Assembly: GCA_030652255.1 (NCBI GenBank)
Contig: JAUSAZ010000081.1
Coordinates: 1 to 34,025 of the forward strand
DNA: 34,025 nt
Reading direction: 5' to 3'
Source of the DNA: Myxococcales bacterium
Lineage (GTDB): Bacteria > Myxococcota_A > Polyangia > Polyangiales > Ga0077539
A program made the position numbers and the translations under genes. Every line of letters begins with the position of its first letter. Position 1 is the stretch's first letter. Of this stretch, positions 1 through 7,854 are shown piece after piece. The notes beneath the pieces were generated by a model. The model searched no databases. It saw only the letters and a list, made by a program, of their open reading frames with translations, and had not been told where the DNA came from.

Positions 1-1176
1 CCCCAGGGACATCGGCTCCAGGCGCCCGTCGCGCAGGCGCAGCACCTGGTGCGACTCGCGGTCGGCGAGCAGCACGGTGCCGCCCGGCAGCACCACCATC
101 GACGCGATGGCGCTGAGGGCGGTCGAGCGCGCCAGGCCGCCCACGATGGAACTCCCCACGATGCCAGTGCCCGCGAGCCGGGCGGGGTCGAGGGGCGACA
201 CGCCGAGGTCGTAGGTCATCACCCGTGCGCCGCCGGGGTCGCTCACGTACAGCCGGTCGGGCGTGAGGGCCAGCGCACCCGGCGCGACCAGACGCGGCTC
301 GTCGGGGCTCCAGCGGTGACCCGTCACCGGCTCGATGCAGGGCGCTCCGAGCGCCAGCGTGGCGGTACAGCTCGATGCTCCATCCACAGGCACATCAGGG
401 ATGTCGCGCCCGAGGTCCACAGGTACGTCCACCCGCGCGTCGACATCGCGGCCGACGTCGAACACGACATCCACGCTCTCCCCCGTGTCCGTAGGCCGAT
501 CCATCGTCACGAACACATCACTCCCCGCGTCCAGCGCGGAGTCTGCGAGGTCCGCGTCCGCGGGGGCATCGAGCTCCATTCCGTCCACCGACGCTTCGCG
601 CACCGCATCCCCAGCGGAGTCCATGCCCATGATCGTGCCGGCATCCATCACCGCCGTCGCTGCGTCGCTCCCGTTGAAGGGCCGCACCATCGCCTGCGCG
701 CGCGTCGCCGCCTCGCAGCGCCCGATGTCCGCCGCGCACCGCTGGTCGTCCGCGCACGCCACGCCGACGCACGCCGACGCCAGCAGCAGCGGCACCTCCT
801 CTGTCTGCCCCCGCGCAAAGCGCACCACCGCGCGCTGCGCCACCACCGCCCCCGCCGCGCTGCACCCGTTGGGGTCGCCGCAGCCCAGGGCCTCGATCCA
901 CACCGGTGTCTCCACGTCGCCGTCGGCCGCGATCACGCCCACCAGCAACGGCAGCGCCCGACGCTCTCCGCCCTCGCCCAGCGCCGTGGTGCGCGCGCTG
1001 CGCAGCGGACCCGTCGACCCACCGCGGCGCACCGTGAGCACCACCGACTGCACCCGCTGCCCCGCACCCCACGCGACCTCGGAGTCGACGCGCACGACGA
1101 GCTCGGTGCGCGGCTGCTCGCAGCCCCCGGCCAACGCCGCGACCGCCACCCCCAACGCTCCCGCCACCCGTCCCAT
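1..1176 (-). CDS. Asp-rich lipoprotein, partial (3' end off the left edge)
   Basis: This is an open frame of 392 codons with no stop before the window edge, so only the N-terminal part is present. It begins MGRVAGALGVAVAALAGGCE, a lipoprotein signal peptide with lipobox AGGC (Cys19), so the product is probably an envelope lipoprotein. Residues about 20-170 look like a folded domain with several Cys. Residues about 175-270 are an Asp/Val/Ala-rich linker of the kind common in myxobacterial surface proteins. After it the sequence (LTPDRLYVSDPGGARVMTYD, then VLLADRESHQVLRLRDG) resembles NHL or six-bladed beta-propeller strands. It lies about 100 bp downstream of the adenylosuccinate synthetase-like gene on the same strand and may be cotranscribed. 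The ligand is unknown. Confidence 0.75.
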   Translation of the reverse strand, partial: MGRVAGALGVAVAALAGGCEQPRTELVVRVDSEVAWGAGQRVQSVVLTVRRGGSTGPLRSARTTALGEGGERRALPLLVGVIAADGDVETPVWIEALGCGDPNGCSAAGAVVAQRAVVRFARGQTEEVPLLLASACVGVACADDQRCAADIGRCEAATRAQAMVRPFNGSDAATAVMDAGTIMGMDSAGDAVREASVDGMELDAPADADLADSALDAGSDVFVTMDRPTDTGESVDVVFDVGRDVDARVDVPVDLGRDIPDVPVDGASSCTATLALGAPCIEPVTGHRWSPDEPRLVAPGALALTPDRLYVSDPGGARVMTYDLGVSPLDPARLAGTGIVGSSIVGGLARSTALSAIASMVVLPGGTVLLADRESHQVLRLRDGRLEPMSLG

Positions 1177-1277
1177 CGCCCGATGCTACCAGACCGCCCC
1201 GCCACTTCTGTCGTCGCGACCGACAACCCTCACTGCCGTCGGAGGGAGTTCTTCGCGGCGATGCGCTCCGACCTCCC

Positions 1278-2615
1278 TCACCGCCGTCGCCGCCGCTTGT
1301 CCCTCGCGCGCGGCCCCGTCGACACCAGCGACACCGCCGCGCCCGTCTCCTCCTCGATCGCCGTGAGGTGCGCCTCCTCGTCGCCCGCCCTCGTCGTCAC
1401 TACGCACTCCGGCGTCGCGCCCATCAGCGCCGCGGTCATCCTCGCCTGGTGTTCGAGATCACCGCGCGCCCCCATCGGCAGCTCGCGCACCCGCGCCCCG
1501 TCGCCCATCCGGTAGGCCGTCGCGAGCCGCCACGCCGCCTCCGCCCGCAGCCGGTCGACGCAGGTCACCGCCAGCGCGTCGACGCCGCCGTTCGCCGCCA
1601 TCGCGTAGCGCGTGGCAACCGCGTCGAAGCACCCCACCCGAAACTCGCCCTGCCACCCGTCGTCGCGGTTGTGCGCCTCGCGCAGCCGCGCGGTGAGCCC
1701 CGCGTCCTCGGTCACCATCGGCCCCGCCCCGTGCCGCGTCGCGTAGGCCCGCACCACCCCCCACCGGGTCACCGCGCCGTCGTACCCGTGCGCCCCCAGC
1801 GCCGCGAGCGCGCCCTCCGCCGTGCACGTGCTCCAGGTCGTGTGCGGATGGAAGCCCCGCCACTCGTCCAGCAGCACCCCCTGCGCGCCCTCGAAGACCA
1901 CCGCGCCCGGGCGCCGCAGCATCGCCCCCAGGGCGCCCTCCTCCACCACCCTCGCCGCCGCCACGAAGCCCGCGAGCAGCCCGGCGTACACCTCCACCAT
2001 CGCGGCGTCGTCTAGCACGGCCTCCTCCTCCGCCGCGCCCCGTCGCCCCATCTCCGCCGTCACCTCCGCGCGCTTGCGCTCCTGCACGCGCCGCAGCTTC
2101 GCCCGCACCGCCGCCCCGTCGCGCAGGTCGCGCACCCGCAGCACGTCGGGGTCGCCCAGGGTCCGCGCGTCGCGCACCGCCTCGCCCACGCCCATCCCGC
2201 AGCTGCCGTGCCTCCCCTCTCCCCTCTCCCGCTCCCGCAGCCGGTTGGCCGCGCGGTGGAAGGGCGTGATCACCGGCGCCGCCCCATCAATGCGCGTGCG
2301 CGCGAAGGCGTCCGTCACCCCGACCTGCGCGAGGCGTTCGGCCTCGACCATCATCGCCCACGGCTGCACCGCCACGTCCGCGGTGAGCCACGACTCCACG
2401 CCCGCCACGAAGCTCCCCGCCCCGAACTGCGCGAAGGTGTGGTGCCGCCCGTCGTCGGTCACCACGTTGTGCCCCGCCTGCGCGCCGCCGTTGAAGCGCA
2501 CCACGGCGTGGGCGCCGCGCGCGCGCACCAGGTGGTCCGTGACGGTCCCCTTGCCCTGGTCGCCGCAGCCGAGGTCGACCACGACGGCGGCCTCGCGGAT
2601 CAAGCACGCTCTCAT
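1278..2615 (-). CDS. Divergent adenylosuccinate synthetase (PurA/PurZ)-like enzyme
   Basis: The 445-aa product has the PurA fold signature throughout: GCGDQGKG at 16-23 (family GDEGKGK; Asp19 and Lys22 kept, Glu replaced by Gln20), RFNGGAQAGHN at 40-50 (catalytic His49 kept), FEGAQGVLLD at 241-250, ATRHGAGPMVTE at 292-303 and the C-terminal nucleotide-binding strand at 348-356. PurA joins IMP and Asp using GTP. Here the guanine-specifying KxD is TCVD (351-354), with Lys replaced by Cys, so the purine donor or acceptor may differ, as in phage PurZ. A C-terminal RDKRRRRR tail is present. The ATG overlaps the upstream VWA stop (ATGA), so the two are translationally coupled. The housekeeping purA is not in view. 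Family assignment is confident; substrate is not. Confidence 0.85.
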   Translation of the reverse strand: MRACLIREAAVVVDLGCGDQGKGTVTDHLVRARGAHAVVRFNGGAQAGHNVVTDDGRHHTFAQFGAGSFVAGVESWLTADVAVQPWAMMVEAERLAQVGVTDAFARTRIDGAAPVITPFHRAANRLRERERGEGRHGSCGMGVGEAVRDARTLGDPDVLRVRDLRDGAAVRAKLRRVQERKRAEVTAEMGRRGAAEEEAVLDDAAMVEVYAGLLAGFVAAARVVEEGALGAMLRRPGAVVFEGAQGVLLDEWRGFHPHTTWSTCTAEGALAALGAHGYDGAVTRWGVVRAYATRHGAGPMVTEDAGLTARLREAHNRDDGWQGEFRVGCFDAVATRYAMAANGGVDALAVTCVDRLRAEAAWRLATAYRMGDGARVRELPMGARGDLEHQARMTAALMGATPECVVTTRAGDEEAHLTAIEEETGAAVSLVSTGPRARDKRRRRR

Positions 2616-3571
2616 CCCTGGAAGCTGGTGGGCCCCCGCGCGAAGAGCGGCGACGGCGGCTTGATGGGCCCCCGCGCGAGGGCCTCGGCGTAGGGGAGCA
2701 CCGCGCGCACCACCCGGTCGCGGGCCTCGCCCGTGCGGTGGAGGTGCTCCTCCAGCTGGCGCTCGATGTCCGCGGCGCTCTTGAGCTGCCGCTCCTGGAT
2801 GCCGATGAGCAGCGCGCACGCGACGGCGGTGTCGGCGGGCGCGTCGAGGACGATCACCCGGTCGCTCCAGAGCAGGCGCCAGGTGGCCTCGCACTCGAAC
2901 TGCTTCGCCCGCGCCGCGTCGGGGATGAGGAAGAAGGGGTGGAAGGCCTCGGTCACCTCCGCGGCGATCTCGTGGATGGCGATGTCGCCGTTGGGGGCCT
3001 CGCCCAGCACGGCCTGCACCTGCCCCGCGTTGACGTGGGTGAAGGGCACCTCGTCGCCGGTCATGAAGAAGTACCCCTTGCGCTGGCGCTTCTCGAAGCA
3101 GTCCATCGAGGTGTGGCGCGCGGCGAAGTACATCGCGAGGTCGTACGACTCGCCGAGCCCTCCGCCGCCGCCCTCGAGGTGCGTCGCGGCGAGCCAGCGG
3201 TCGATGAGCGCGGCCTCGCTCTCGAACTGCCCCACCTGCAACGGCGAGCGGTCGGCCCAGGCGTTGCCGAAGGCCATGAACATCACCTGCGGGTCGGGCA
3301 GCACCGTCAGCACGCTCTCCATGAAGAGCGGCATGGTCTCCGTCGCCAGGGCCTGCGGGATCTCCCCCATCGAGCCGCTCACATCCAGCGCGAACACCAC
3401 CCCCACCGAGTCGGGGTGCGCCGCGCTGTCGCGGCTCTCCCGCATGCCCACGCCGCGCGGGTTCATCTCGCGGTGGCACCCGTTGGCGCCGAACACCTCC
3501 GCGGCCGGCATCGCCGCCCGCGCCCTCGTCGCCGCCTGGTGCGCCTGGAGATCGTACTCGCCGTGTCCCAT
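2612..3571 (-). CDS. VWA-domain protein coupled to the PurA-like gene
   Basis: The 319-aa product has no signal peptide and is probably cytoplasmic. A von Willebrand A domain starts near residue 57 with the MIDAS motif ALDVSGSMGE (Asp63, Ser65, Ser67). Later parts include GNAWADRSPLQVGQFESEA and FFMTGDEVPF, a plausible later MIDAS/strand region. About 100 C-terminal residues are helical and charged. I chose the ATG giving MGHGEYDLQA; an upstream in-frame ATG at 3607 would overlap the preceding gene. The stop overlaps the start of the PurA-like gene (ATGA), which argues for a shared complex or stoichiometry. VWA proteins commonly act as metal-dependent protein-binding partners of ATPases or enzymes; the partner here is inferred from coupling only. 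Confidence 0.8.
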   Translation of the reverse strand: MGHGEYDLQAHQAATRARAAMPAAEVFGANGCHREMNPRGVGMRESRDSAAHPDSVGVVFALDVSGSMGEIPQALATETMPLFMESVLTVLPDPQVMFMAFGNAWADRSPLQVGQFESEAALIDRWLAATHLEGGGGGLGESYDLAMYFAARHTSMDCFEKRQRKGYFFMTGDEVPFTHVNAGQVQAVLGEAPNGDIAIHEIAAEVTEAFHPFFLIPDAARAKQFECEATWRLLWSDRVIVLDAPADTAVACALLIGIQERQLKSAADIERQLEEHLHRTGEARDRVVRAVLPYAEALARGPIKPPSPLFARGPTSFQG

Positions 3572-3611
3572 CGGTCGATGCTCACCACGGGCGCGGCGCG
3601 CTGTCACCCCG

Positions 3612-4118
3612 TCAGCGCACGATGAAGCCCAGGATCATCGCCCGGTCGGCGCGGTTGGAGCGCACGGTGAACACCGGCTCGCCCGCGCTGGCGACGAAGG
3701 TGAGGTTTCCGCTGCGCGCGCCCTGCGCCAGCGCCACCTGGAAGGTGTAGCGCCCGTCGGGGCCCCGCGAGACGAGGGTCACCGTGGCGGTGCCGTCGGG
3801 CAGCGCGGCCCGCGCCGGAGCGCTCCCCAGCGACAGCGTCGAGCGGCTCACGAGGCGCATCGTCGTGAACATGTTGAAGGGCGCCCGCCGCAGCTGCGAC
3901 AGCGCCGCGAGCCCGCGGTCGATGCCCGCGTCGCCCCCGTTGGCGTCGATGACCAGCACGTCGATCTGCGTGCCCGCCGCGGGCTGCGCCCCGGCCGCAG
4001 GCTGCTGCGCCGATCGCTGGCCCGCCGGCACCGCGTGCGCGCCCCGCGGCGCCGCCCCGCCCGCCATGGGCAACGCCGCCACCGCCAACGCCGCCAACCA
4101 CCACGACCGCGCCCTCAT
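3612..4118 (-). CDS. Secreted or anchored protein of the sigma/anti-sigma operon
   Basis: A 168-aa product starting MRARSWWLAALAVAALPMAG, a signal peptide or N-terminal anchor. Residues about 25-50 are Ala/Gln/Pro-rich. The remainder looks like a small beta-rich domain (IDVLVIDANGG, TATVTLVSRGPDGRYTFQVAL, NLTFVASAGEPVFTVR). Its ATG overlaps the stop of the anti-sigma-like gene (ATGA), so it is translated as the third member of the sigma operon. I do not recognise a named family. A role as an envelope partner or sensor for the anti-sigma factor is inferred from position only. The VWA gene follows 40 bp downstream. Confidence 0.7.
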   Translation of the reverse strand: MRARSWWLAALAVAALPMAGGAAPRGAHAVPAGQRSAQQPAAGAQPAAGTQIDVLVIDANGGDAGIDRGLAALSQLRRAPFNMFTTMRLVSRSTLSLGSAPARAALPDGTATVTLVSRGPDGRYTFQVALAQGARSGNLTFVASAGEPVFTVRSNRADRAMILGFIVR

Positions 4119-4720
4119 TGCATCCTCGTCTCGAGTCCGTCCCCGGGGGAGTCCTCGGCCTTGTCCGTGATCCACACCACCGGCGAGCCACCTTCGCCGC
4201 CGATCGAGAGCACCGCGACGCTCTGGGCGCCCAGCACCTCGACCCGGGTCACCTCCGCCATCGCGACCACCACGGGGTTGGCCGTCGGCGCCGGCGCCAC
4301 CCTGGGCACCGCGCCGTCGCCGCGCTCGGCCACCGGCCCGGGGTGCTCGCCGGTCGGCACCGCCCGCGACGACAGCACCGCCAGCAGCGCCGCCGCGGCC
4401 GCCGCCACCGCGGGCCAGCGCCACCACCGCCGCGCCCCGCCGCCACCCGCTGCCGGGGTCGCCTCGCGCTGCCCCCCAGCTGCGCCGCCGCCGAGCACCT
4501 GGAGCTTCGGCCGCGCCGCCGCCTTCGCCGCCACCGCCGCCGCGAAGCCCTCGGGCAGCTCCGGGACGGCGGCGTCTGCCCACGCGGCGCCCGCCCGCTG
4601 CGCGGCGACGTCGGCCATCACCCGGGCGGTGAAGTCGTCGGGCAGGGCGGGGACGGCGGACTCGGCCCAGATGCCCATCGCGCGCGTCAGCTGCGGGTCA
4701 TGGTCATCGGGTGTGGTCAC
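4115..4720 (-). CDS. Anti-sigma factor-like membrane protein, no zinc motif
   Basis: A 201-aa product starting at a GTG that overlaps the sigma-factor stop (GTGA). The N-terminal cytosolic part carries an internal duplication: WAESAVPALPDDFTARVMAD at about 18-37 and a matching WADAAVPELPEGFAAAVAAK at about 47-66. A single membrane helix follows (about 101-117, after RRWWRW), then a periplasmic domain ending DKAEDSPGDGLETRMQ. The topology and position fit an anti-sigma factor that sequesters the preceding ECF sigma factor. The usual HxxxCxxC zinc anti-sigma domain is absent, so sigma binding by the duplicated motif is an inference. The stop overlaps the next start (ATGA). Confidence 0.7.
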   Translation of the reverse strand: MTTPDDHDPQLTRAMGIWAESAVPALPDDFTARVMADVAAQRAGAAWADAAVPELPEGFAAAVAAKAAARPKLQVLGGGAAGGQREATPAAGGGGARRWWRWPAVAAAAAALLAVLSSRAVPTGEHPGPVAERGDGAVPRVAPAPTANPVVVAMAEVTRVEVLGAQSVAVLSIGGEGGSPVVWITDKAEDSPGDGLETRMQ

Positions 4721-5409
4721 GGTGCCTCCTCGCCGTCGCGCTCTTCGGCGGTCTTTGGCACCTCGTCGCCGAAATGCTCGCGCAGCATCTTCTGCATCTT
4801 GCGCCGCGCATGGAACAGCCGCGACATGACGGTACCCTTGGGCACCTCCATCGCCTCGGCAATCTCCTCGTAGGACAACCCCTCGACCTCGCGCAGCACG
4901 ATGGCCGTGCGGTGGTGCGGCGGCAGCTCGTCGAGGCAGCGCTGCATGGCCTCGACGAGGCGCGTGCGGTCGAGCGCCGCGAAGGGGTCGAGCTCGCCCC
5001 GCGCGGGCAGCCACTCGTCGGGCGCGCCGGTGAGGTCGGTGTGGTCTTCGAACTCCACCGCGCGGCCGGGCGAGCGGCGGCGGATGAGGTCGATGGAGAG
5101 GTTGTAGACGATGCGGTAGAGCCAGGTGCTGAAGCTCGCGCCGCCCTCGAAGTCCTTGAGGTGCCGGTGGACGCGCAGGAAGGCGTCCTGCGTGACCTCG
5201 CGCGCGTCTTCGGCGCTGCGAACGATGCCGTAGGCCACCGTGTTGGCGCGGCGCTGATGCCGCTGCACCAGCTCCTCGAACGCGCGCATGTCTCCGTCGC
5301 CCGCGCGGGCGATGAGGTCACGGTCGTGCTGTCGGGCGCGGGCTGCATCCTGGGCCTTCGACGCGGCATCGGCGCCTGGATTCAACCCGTTCTCGCTTCG
5401 CGCGGACAT
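4717..5409 (-). CDS. ECF RNA polymerase sigma factor
   Basis: A 230-aa sigma-70 family protein of the extracytoplasmic-function group. After about 30 charged residues, region 2 runs from FEELVQRHQRRANTVAYGIV through DAREVTQDAFLRVHRHL to FSTWLYRIVYNLSIDLIRRR. A linker (about 115-145) follows, and region 4 (CLDELPPHHRTAIVLREVEG, then SYEEIAEAMEVPKGTVMSRL) ends in a helix-turn-helix. It would direct RNA polymerase to envelope or stress promoters and is probably held by the anti-sigma-like protein encoded immediately downstream (GTGA overlap). The upstream hydrolase-fold gene ends only 34 bp before it, so both could share a transcript. Confidence 0.93.
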   Translation of the reverse strand: MSARSENGLNPGADAASKAQDAARARQHDRDLIARAGDGDMRAFEELVQRHQRRANTVAYGIVRSAEDAREVTQDAFLRVHRHLKDFEGGASFSTWLYRIVYNLSIDLIRRRSPGRAVEFEDHTDLTGAPDEWLPARGELDPFAALDRTRLVEAMQRCLDELPPHHRTAIVLREVEGLSYEEIAEAMEVPKGTVMSRLFHARRKMQKMLREHFGDEVPKTAEERDGEEAP

Positions 5410-5443
5410 CAGTCACGATCCTTCCGGGGCAGGCGGCGCTTCA

Positions 5444-6484
5444 CTAGTGCGCGCCGCAGAAGGAGTCGACCTCCTCGAGCACGCGCTCTTCCTGTTCATA
5501 GAACACGAAGTAGTCGCCGGGCATTTCCAGGTTGCGCACGCGGTCGATGCCCGCGAGGCCGTCGACCCGGAAGGCGGGGGTGCGGTTGTCCTGCTCGCCG
5601 TGCAGGATCAGGATCGGCAGCCCCGAGCGGCGCACGTCGTCGAAGTAGTTCTCGTCGTAGCCCGAGACGAGCACCATGCCCGACACGTGGCCGAGGGAGT
5701 TGCCGTTGAGCAGGCGCAGCAGCCCGTGGCCGCCGGTGCCCCAGCCGACGGCGTACACCGCGGAGGAGCGCTCGCGGGTCCAGCTGAGCACGGCCTGGAA
5801 GGTCGCGGCGGCGTCGGGGTGGGCCCACTCGCCGCGGAGGCCGACGGTGGGGCACACGATCATGGCGTCGGGCATGCGGCGCGCGAGCATCCAGCAGGGC
5901 AGCTTGAAGAGCGGACCGGCGCCGTGCATGAAGATGATGGCCCGGTCGGCGCGGCCCTCCGGGGGCGGGTTGAAGACGAGGGTCTCGATGGCGCGGGACG
6001 AGGTCATCCCGAGCATGTTGGCGGCGAGGGTGGACGGCACCGGCGCGAAGTCCGGGTCGGCGCGCATCCGGCGGTAGTTCTGCTTGAGGTAGGGGCGCGC
6101 GCGGGCGACGTCTTCGCCGCGGAAGGCGCCGAAGTCGCCGAAGGCGGTGACCATCATCGGGCCGAGGTCGGCCTCCTCGCCGAGGCGCCCGATCCAGCGG
6201 CCGGGGGTGTTGCCGGGGAGGCGCACGTTGGCCCCGAGGCCCGTGGGGTGGTTCTTGAGATGACGCAGCCCGACGAGCGCGCAGAGCAGCGCGCCGCCGA
6301 GGCCCAGCAGGACGCGCGCGCGCCGGCGGTTGCCGACCAGCCAGAAGCACCCGAGGTCGAGGAGGACGTACACGGTCATCCACGCCCACGCCCACGACGT
6401 CGTTGCGCCGCGGGCGCACAGCGAGATCAGGTAGGCCCCGACAGGCATCCCGAGCAGACCGAGGATGGAGAGGAACGAAGCCAC
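5444..6484 (-). CDS. Membrane-anchored alpha/beta hydrolase fold, probably catalytically dead
   Basis: A 346-aa protein with three predicted N-terminal membrane helices (about 4-22, 32-50, 57-75) and then an alpha/beta hydrolase domain: AIIFMHGAGPLFKLP (oxyanion-loop HG at 187-188), the nucleophile elbow near 247-251, and LPILILHGEQDNRTP with the acid-position Asp299. The elbow reads G247-W-G-T-G instead of GxSxG, so the nucleophile is Gly249. The usual C-terminal His is also not evident (PGDYFVFYEQ). It may therefore be a binding or scaffold pseudoenzyme, or a hydrolase with a different catalytic arrangement. It ends 34 bp before the sigma gene. Confidence 0.8.
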   Translation of the reverse strand: MASFLSILGLLGMPVGAYLISLCARGATTSWAWAWMTVYVLLDLGCFWLVGNRRRARVLLGLGGALLCALVGLRHLKNHPTGLGANVRLPGNTPGRWIGRLGEEADLGPMMVTAFGDFGAFRGEDVARARPYLKQNYRRMRADPDFAPVPSTLAANMLGMTSSRAIETLVFNPPPEGRADRAIIFMHGAGPLFKLPCWMLARRMPDAMIVCPTVGLRGEWAHPDAAATFQAVLSWTRERSSAVYAVGWGTGGHGLLRLLNGNSLGHVSGMVLVSGYDENYFDDVRRSGLPILILHGEQDNRTPAFRVDGLAGIDRVRNLEMPGDYFVFYEQEERVLEEVDSFCGAH

Positions 6485-6639
6485 GATGGGTATACCGCCC
6501 GCGCGAGGGTTTCCGGGACGTTACACCGAAGCCCTGCGGGCGGAGTGATTTTGAGCGGCGCCCCTACCGGGCGCGGGCCCGGCGGCGGATGCAGGGGATG
6601 GGGGACGGGAGGGGGACGGGAGGAAGACGGGAGGGAAAC

Positions 6640-7077
6640 CTACTCGGCGAGCGCGGCGCTGACGGCGCTGTAGGTCGCGGGGGCGACCGACGGGCGGGCG
6701 GCGAGCTCGAGGAGGTCCATCAGCTGGCCGAAGCGGAAGGGCTGGGCGAGGTGGTGGCGGATGCCGAGCGCGGCGCAGTGCTGCGCGATGTTGGGCATGG
6801 AGGAGATGGCCACCGTGGGCACCGAGGTGCGACGGTTGCGGAGGCTCACGACGGTCTCGACGCCCTGCATGTGGGTCGCGGCGAGGTCACAGAGGAGCAC
6901 CCGGCGGCCGGGGCGGTCGAGCTCGGCGAGGGCGCGGGCGGCGGTGTTGGCCACGACGACGGTGAGGCCGGCGCTCTGGAGGAGCTCGCCGAGGGCGTAG
7001 GTGAACCGCTCGTCGTCGCCGACGAGCACCACGCGGAAGCGCTGCGCAAAGAGGTTCTTGGTGTGATTCGTGGACAT
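6640..7077 (-). CDS. Stand-alone response-regulator receiver-like protein
   Basis: A 145-aa single receiver domain without an output domain. The acidic pair is Asp21-Asp22 (VGDDER), the phospho-acceptor position is Asp64 (VLLCDLAATHMQG) and the Thr/Ser switch is Ser92 (VAISSM). The near-invariant Lys of the beta5 KP motif is Gln112 (HLAQPF), so phosphorylation may be weak or absent. ATG at 7077 (MSTNHTKNLF) was chosen because upstream in-frame codons read into the intergenic region. No partner kinase is next to it. It could be a CheY-like adaptor or a pseudo-receiver. Confidence 0.8.
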   Translation of the reverse strand: MSTNHTKNLFAQRFRVVLVGDDERFTYALGELLQSAGLTVVVANTAARALAELDRPGRRVLLCDLAATHMQGVETVVSLRNRRTSVPTVAISSMPNIAQHCAALGIRHHLAQPFRFGQLMDLLELAARPSVAPATYSAVSAALAE

Positions 7078-7384
7078 TGGAAGGTACGGTGCTCCCCCGA
7101 TCGAAATCACTGGGCGAGGACACCGGGGAAGGCACCCCACGACCTCTGATTCAGGAGGTCGTGCAGGTGATCATCCGGTGCCCGCCAGATCAACGGGACC
7201 GGTGAGTATCACGGCCTTTCGGGATTGCAAGGTTGCGTGCAGCTTTGCGTGACGCGGAATGTCATCGGTCACCCGCATGACGCGCCGCGCCGGATGATTC
7301 ACACGGCATTCGTGCCGCGGGATGGGTGTGCACGGTCGCCTTGACGCCCCCCGTCATCGGGGCGTAGCCGTCACAGCACCCCCT
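7078..7384. other. Divergent intergenic region (307 bp)
   Basis: This non-coding stretch separates the receiver gene (minus) and the YqeY gene (plus) and must hold both promoters. It contains one perfect 9-bp inverted repeat (listed separately). I see no convincing -35/-10 pair and no tRNA or other recognisable RNA. Confidence 0.5.
7138..7163. promoter_or_regulatory. 9-bp inverted repeat, possible operator
   Basis: The arms CACGACCTC (7138-7146) and GAGGTCGTG (7155-7163) are perfectly complementary around an 8-nt spacer, 61 bp upstream of the receiver gene. No T-run follows, so an operator is likelier than a terminator. The binding protein is unknown. Confidence 0.35.
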
Positions 7385-7819
7385 ATGCTGCTCGACGAGA
7401 TCAAGCGACAGATGATGGCCGCGATGAAGGCCCACGACACGGTGACCAAGGAGATCCTCCGGGTGGCCCTCGGCGAACTCTCGATGGCGGTCGAGCGGGC
7501 GGGCGGCACCCTCGGCGACGAGGCCGTGCAGGGCATCCTGCGCAAGCTGGTGAAGTCCAACCAGGACACCCTCGGCCTCACCGTCGACCCGGCGCAGCAG
7601 GAGGTGCTGCGCAAGGAGATCGCGGTGCTGGAGGCGCTGCTGCCGAAGACCCTCGGGGCCGACGACATCGTGGCGCTGCTGGCCCCGGTGCGCGACGCGG
7701 TGCGGGCGGCGGCCAACGACGGCCAGGCGACCGGCGTGGCGATGAAGCACCTCAAGACCACCGGCGCGGTGGTGCAGGGCAAGGACGTCGGCGAGGCCGT
7801 GCGAGCCATCCGAGCCTGA
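7385..7819 (+). CDS. yqeY: GatB/YqeY domain protein
   Basis: A 144-aa protein of the YqeY family, typical in length (about 147 aa). It starts MLLDEIKRQMMAAMKAHDTV and has the family features VTKEILRVALGE, ILRKLVKSNQDTL, EIAVLEALLPKTL and the C-terminal GQATGVAMKHLKTTGAVVQG with the DxGxx(M)K-like helical tRNA-binding tail. YqeY is related to the C-terminal tail domain of GatB of the tRNA-dependent amidotransferase and may bind tRNA; its role as a free protein is not settled. The ATG at 7385 is preferred over an upstream in-frame start because the added residues do not resemble the family. The transporter follows 35 bp downstream. Confidence 0.9.
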   Translation: MLLDEIKRQMMAAMKAHDTVTKEILRVALGELSMAVERAGGTLGDEAVQGILRKLVKSNQDTLGLTVDPAQQEVLRKEIAVLEALLPKTLGADDIVALLAPVRDAVRAAANDGQATGVAMKHLKTTGAVVQGKDVGEAVRAIRA

Positions 7820-7854
7820 GCGGGCGCCGCGGGCACCCGGTGGTGCACCCGACG

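Noticed and set aside
49..1515. Long plus-strand open frame at the left edge
   Set aside because: It is His/Arg/Pro-rich shadow sequence crossing two well-formed minus-strand genes.
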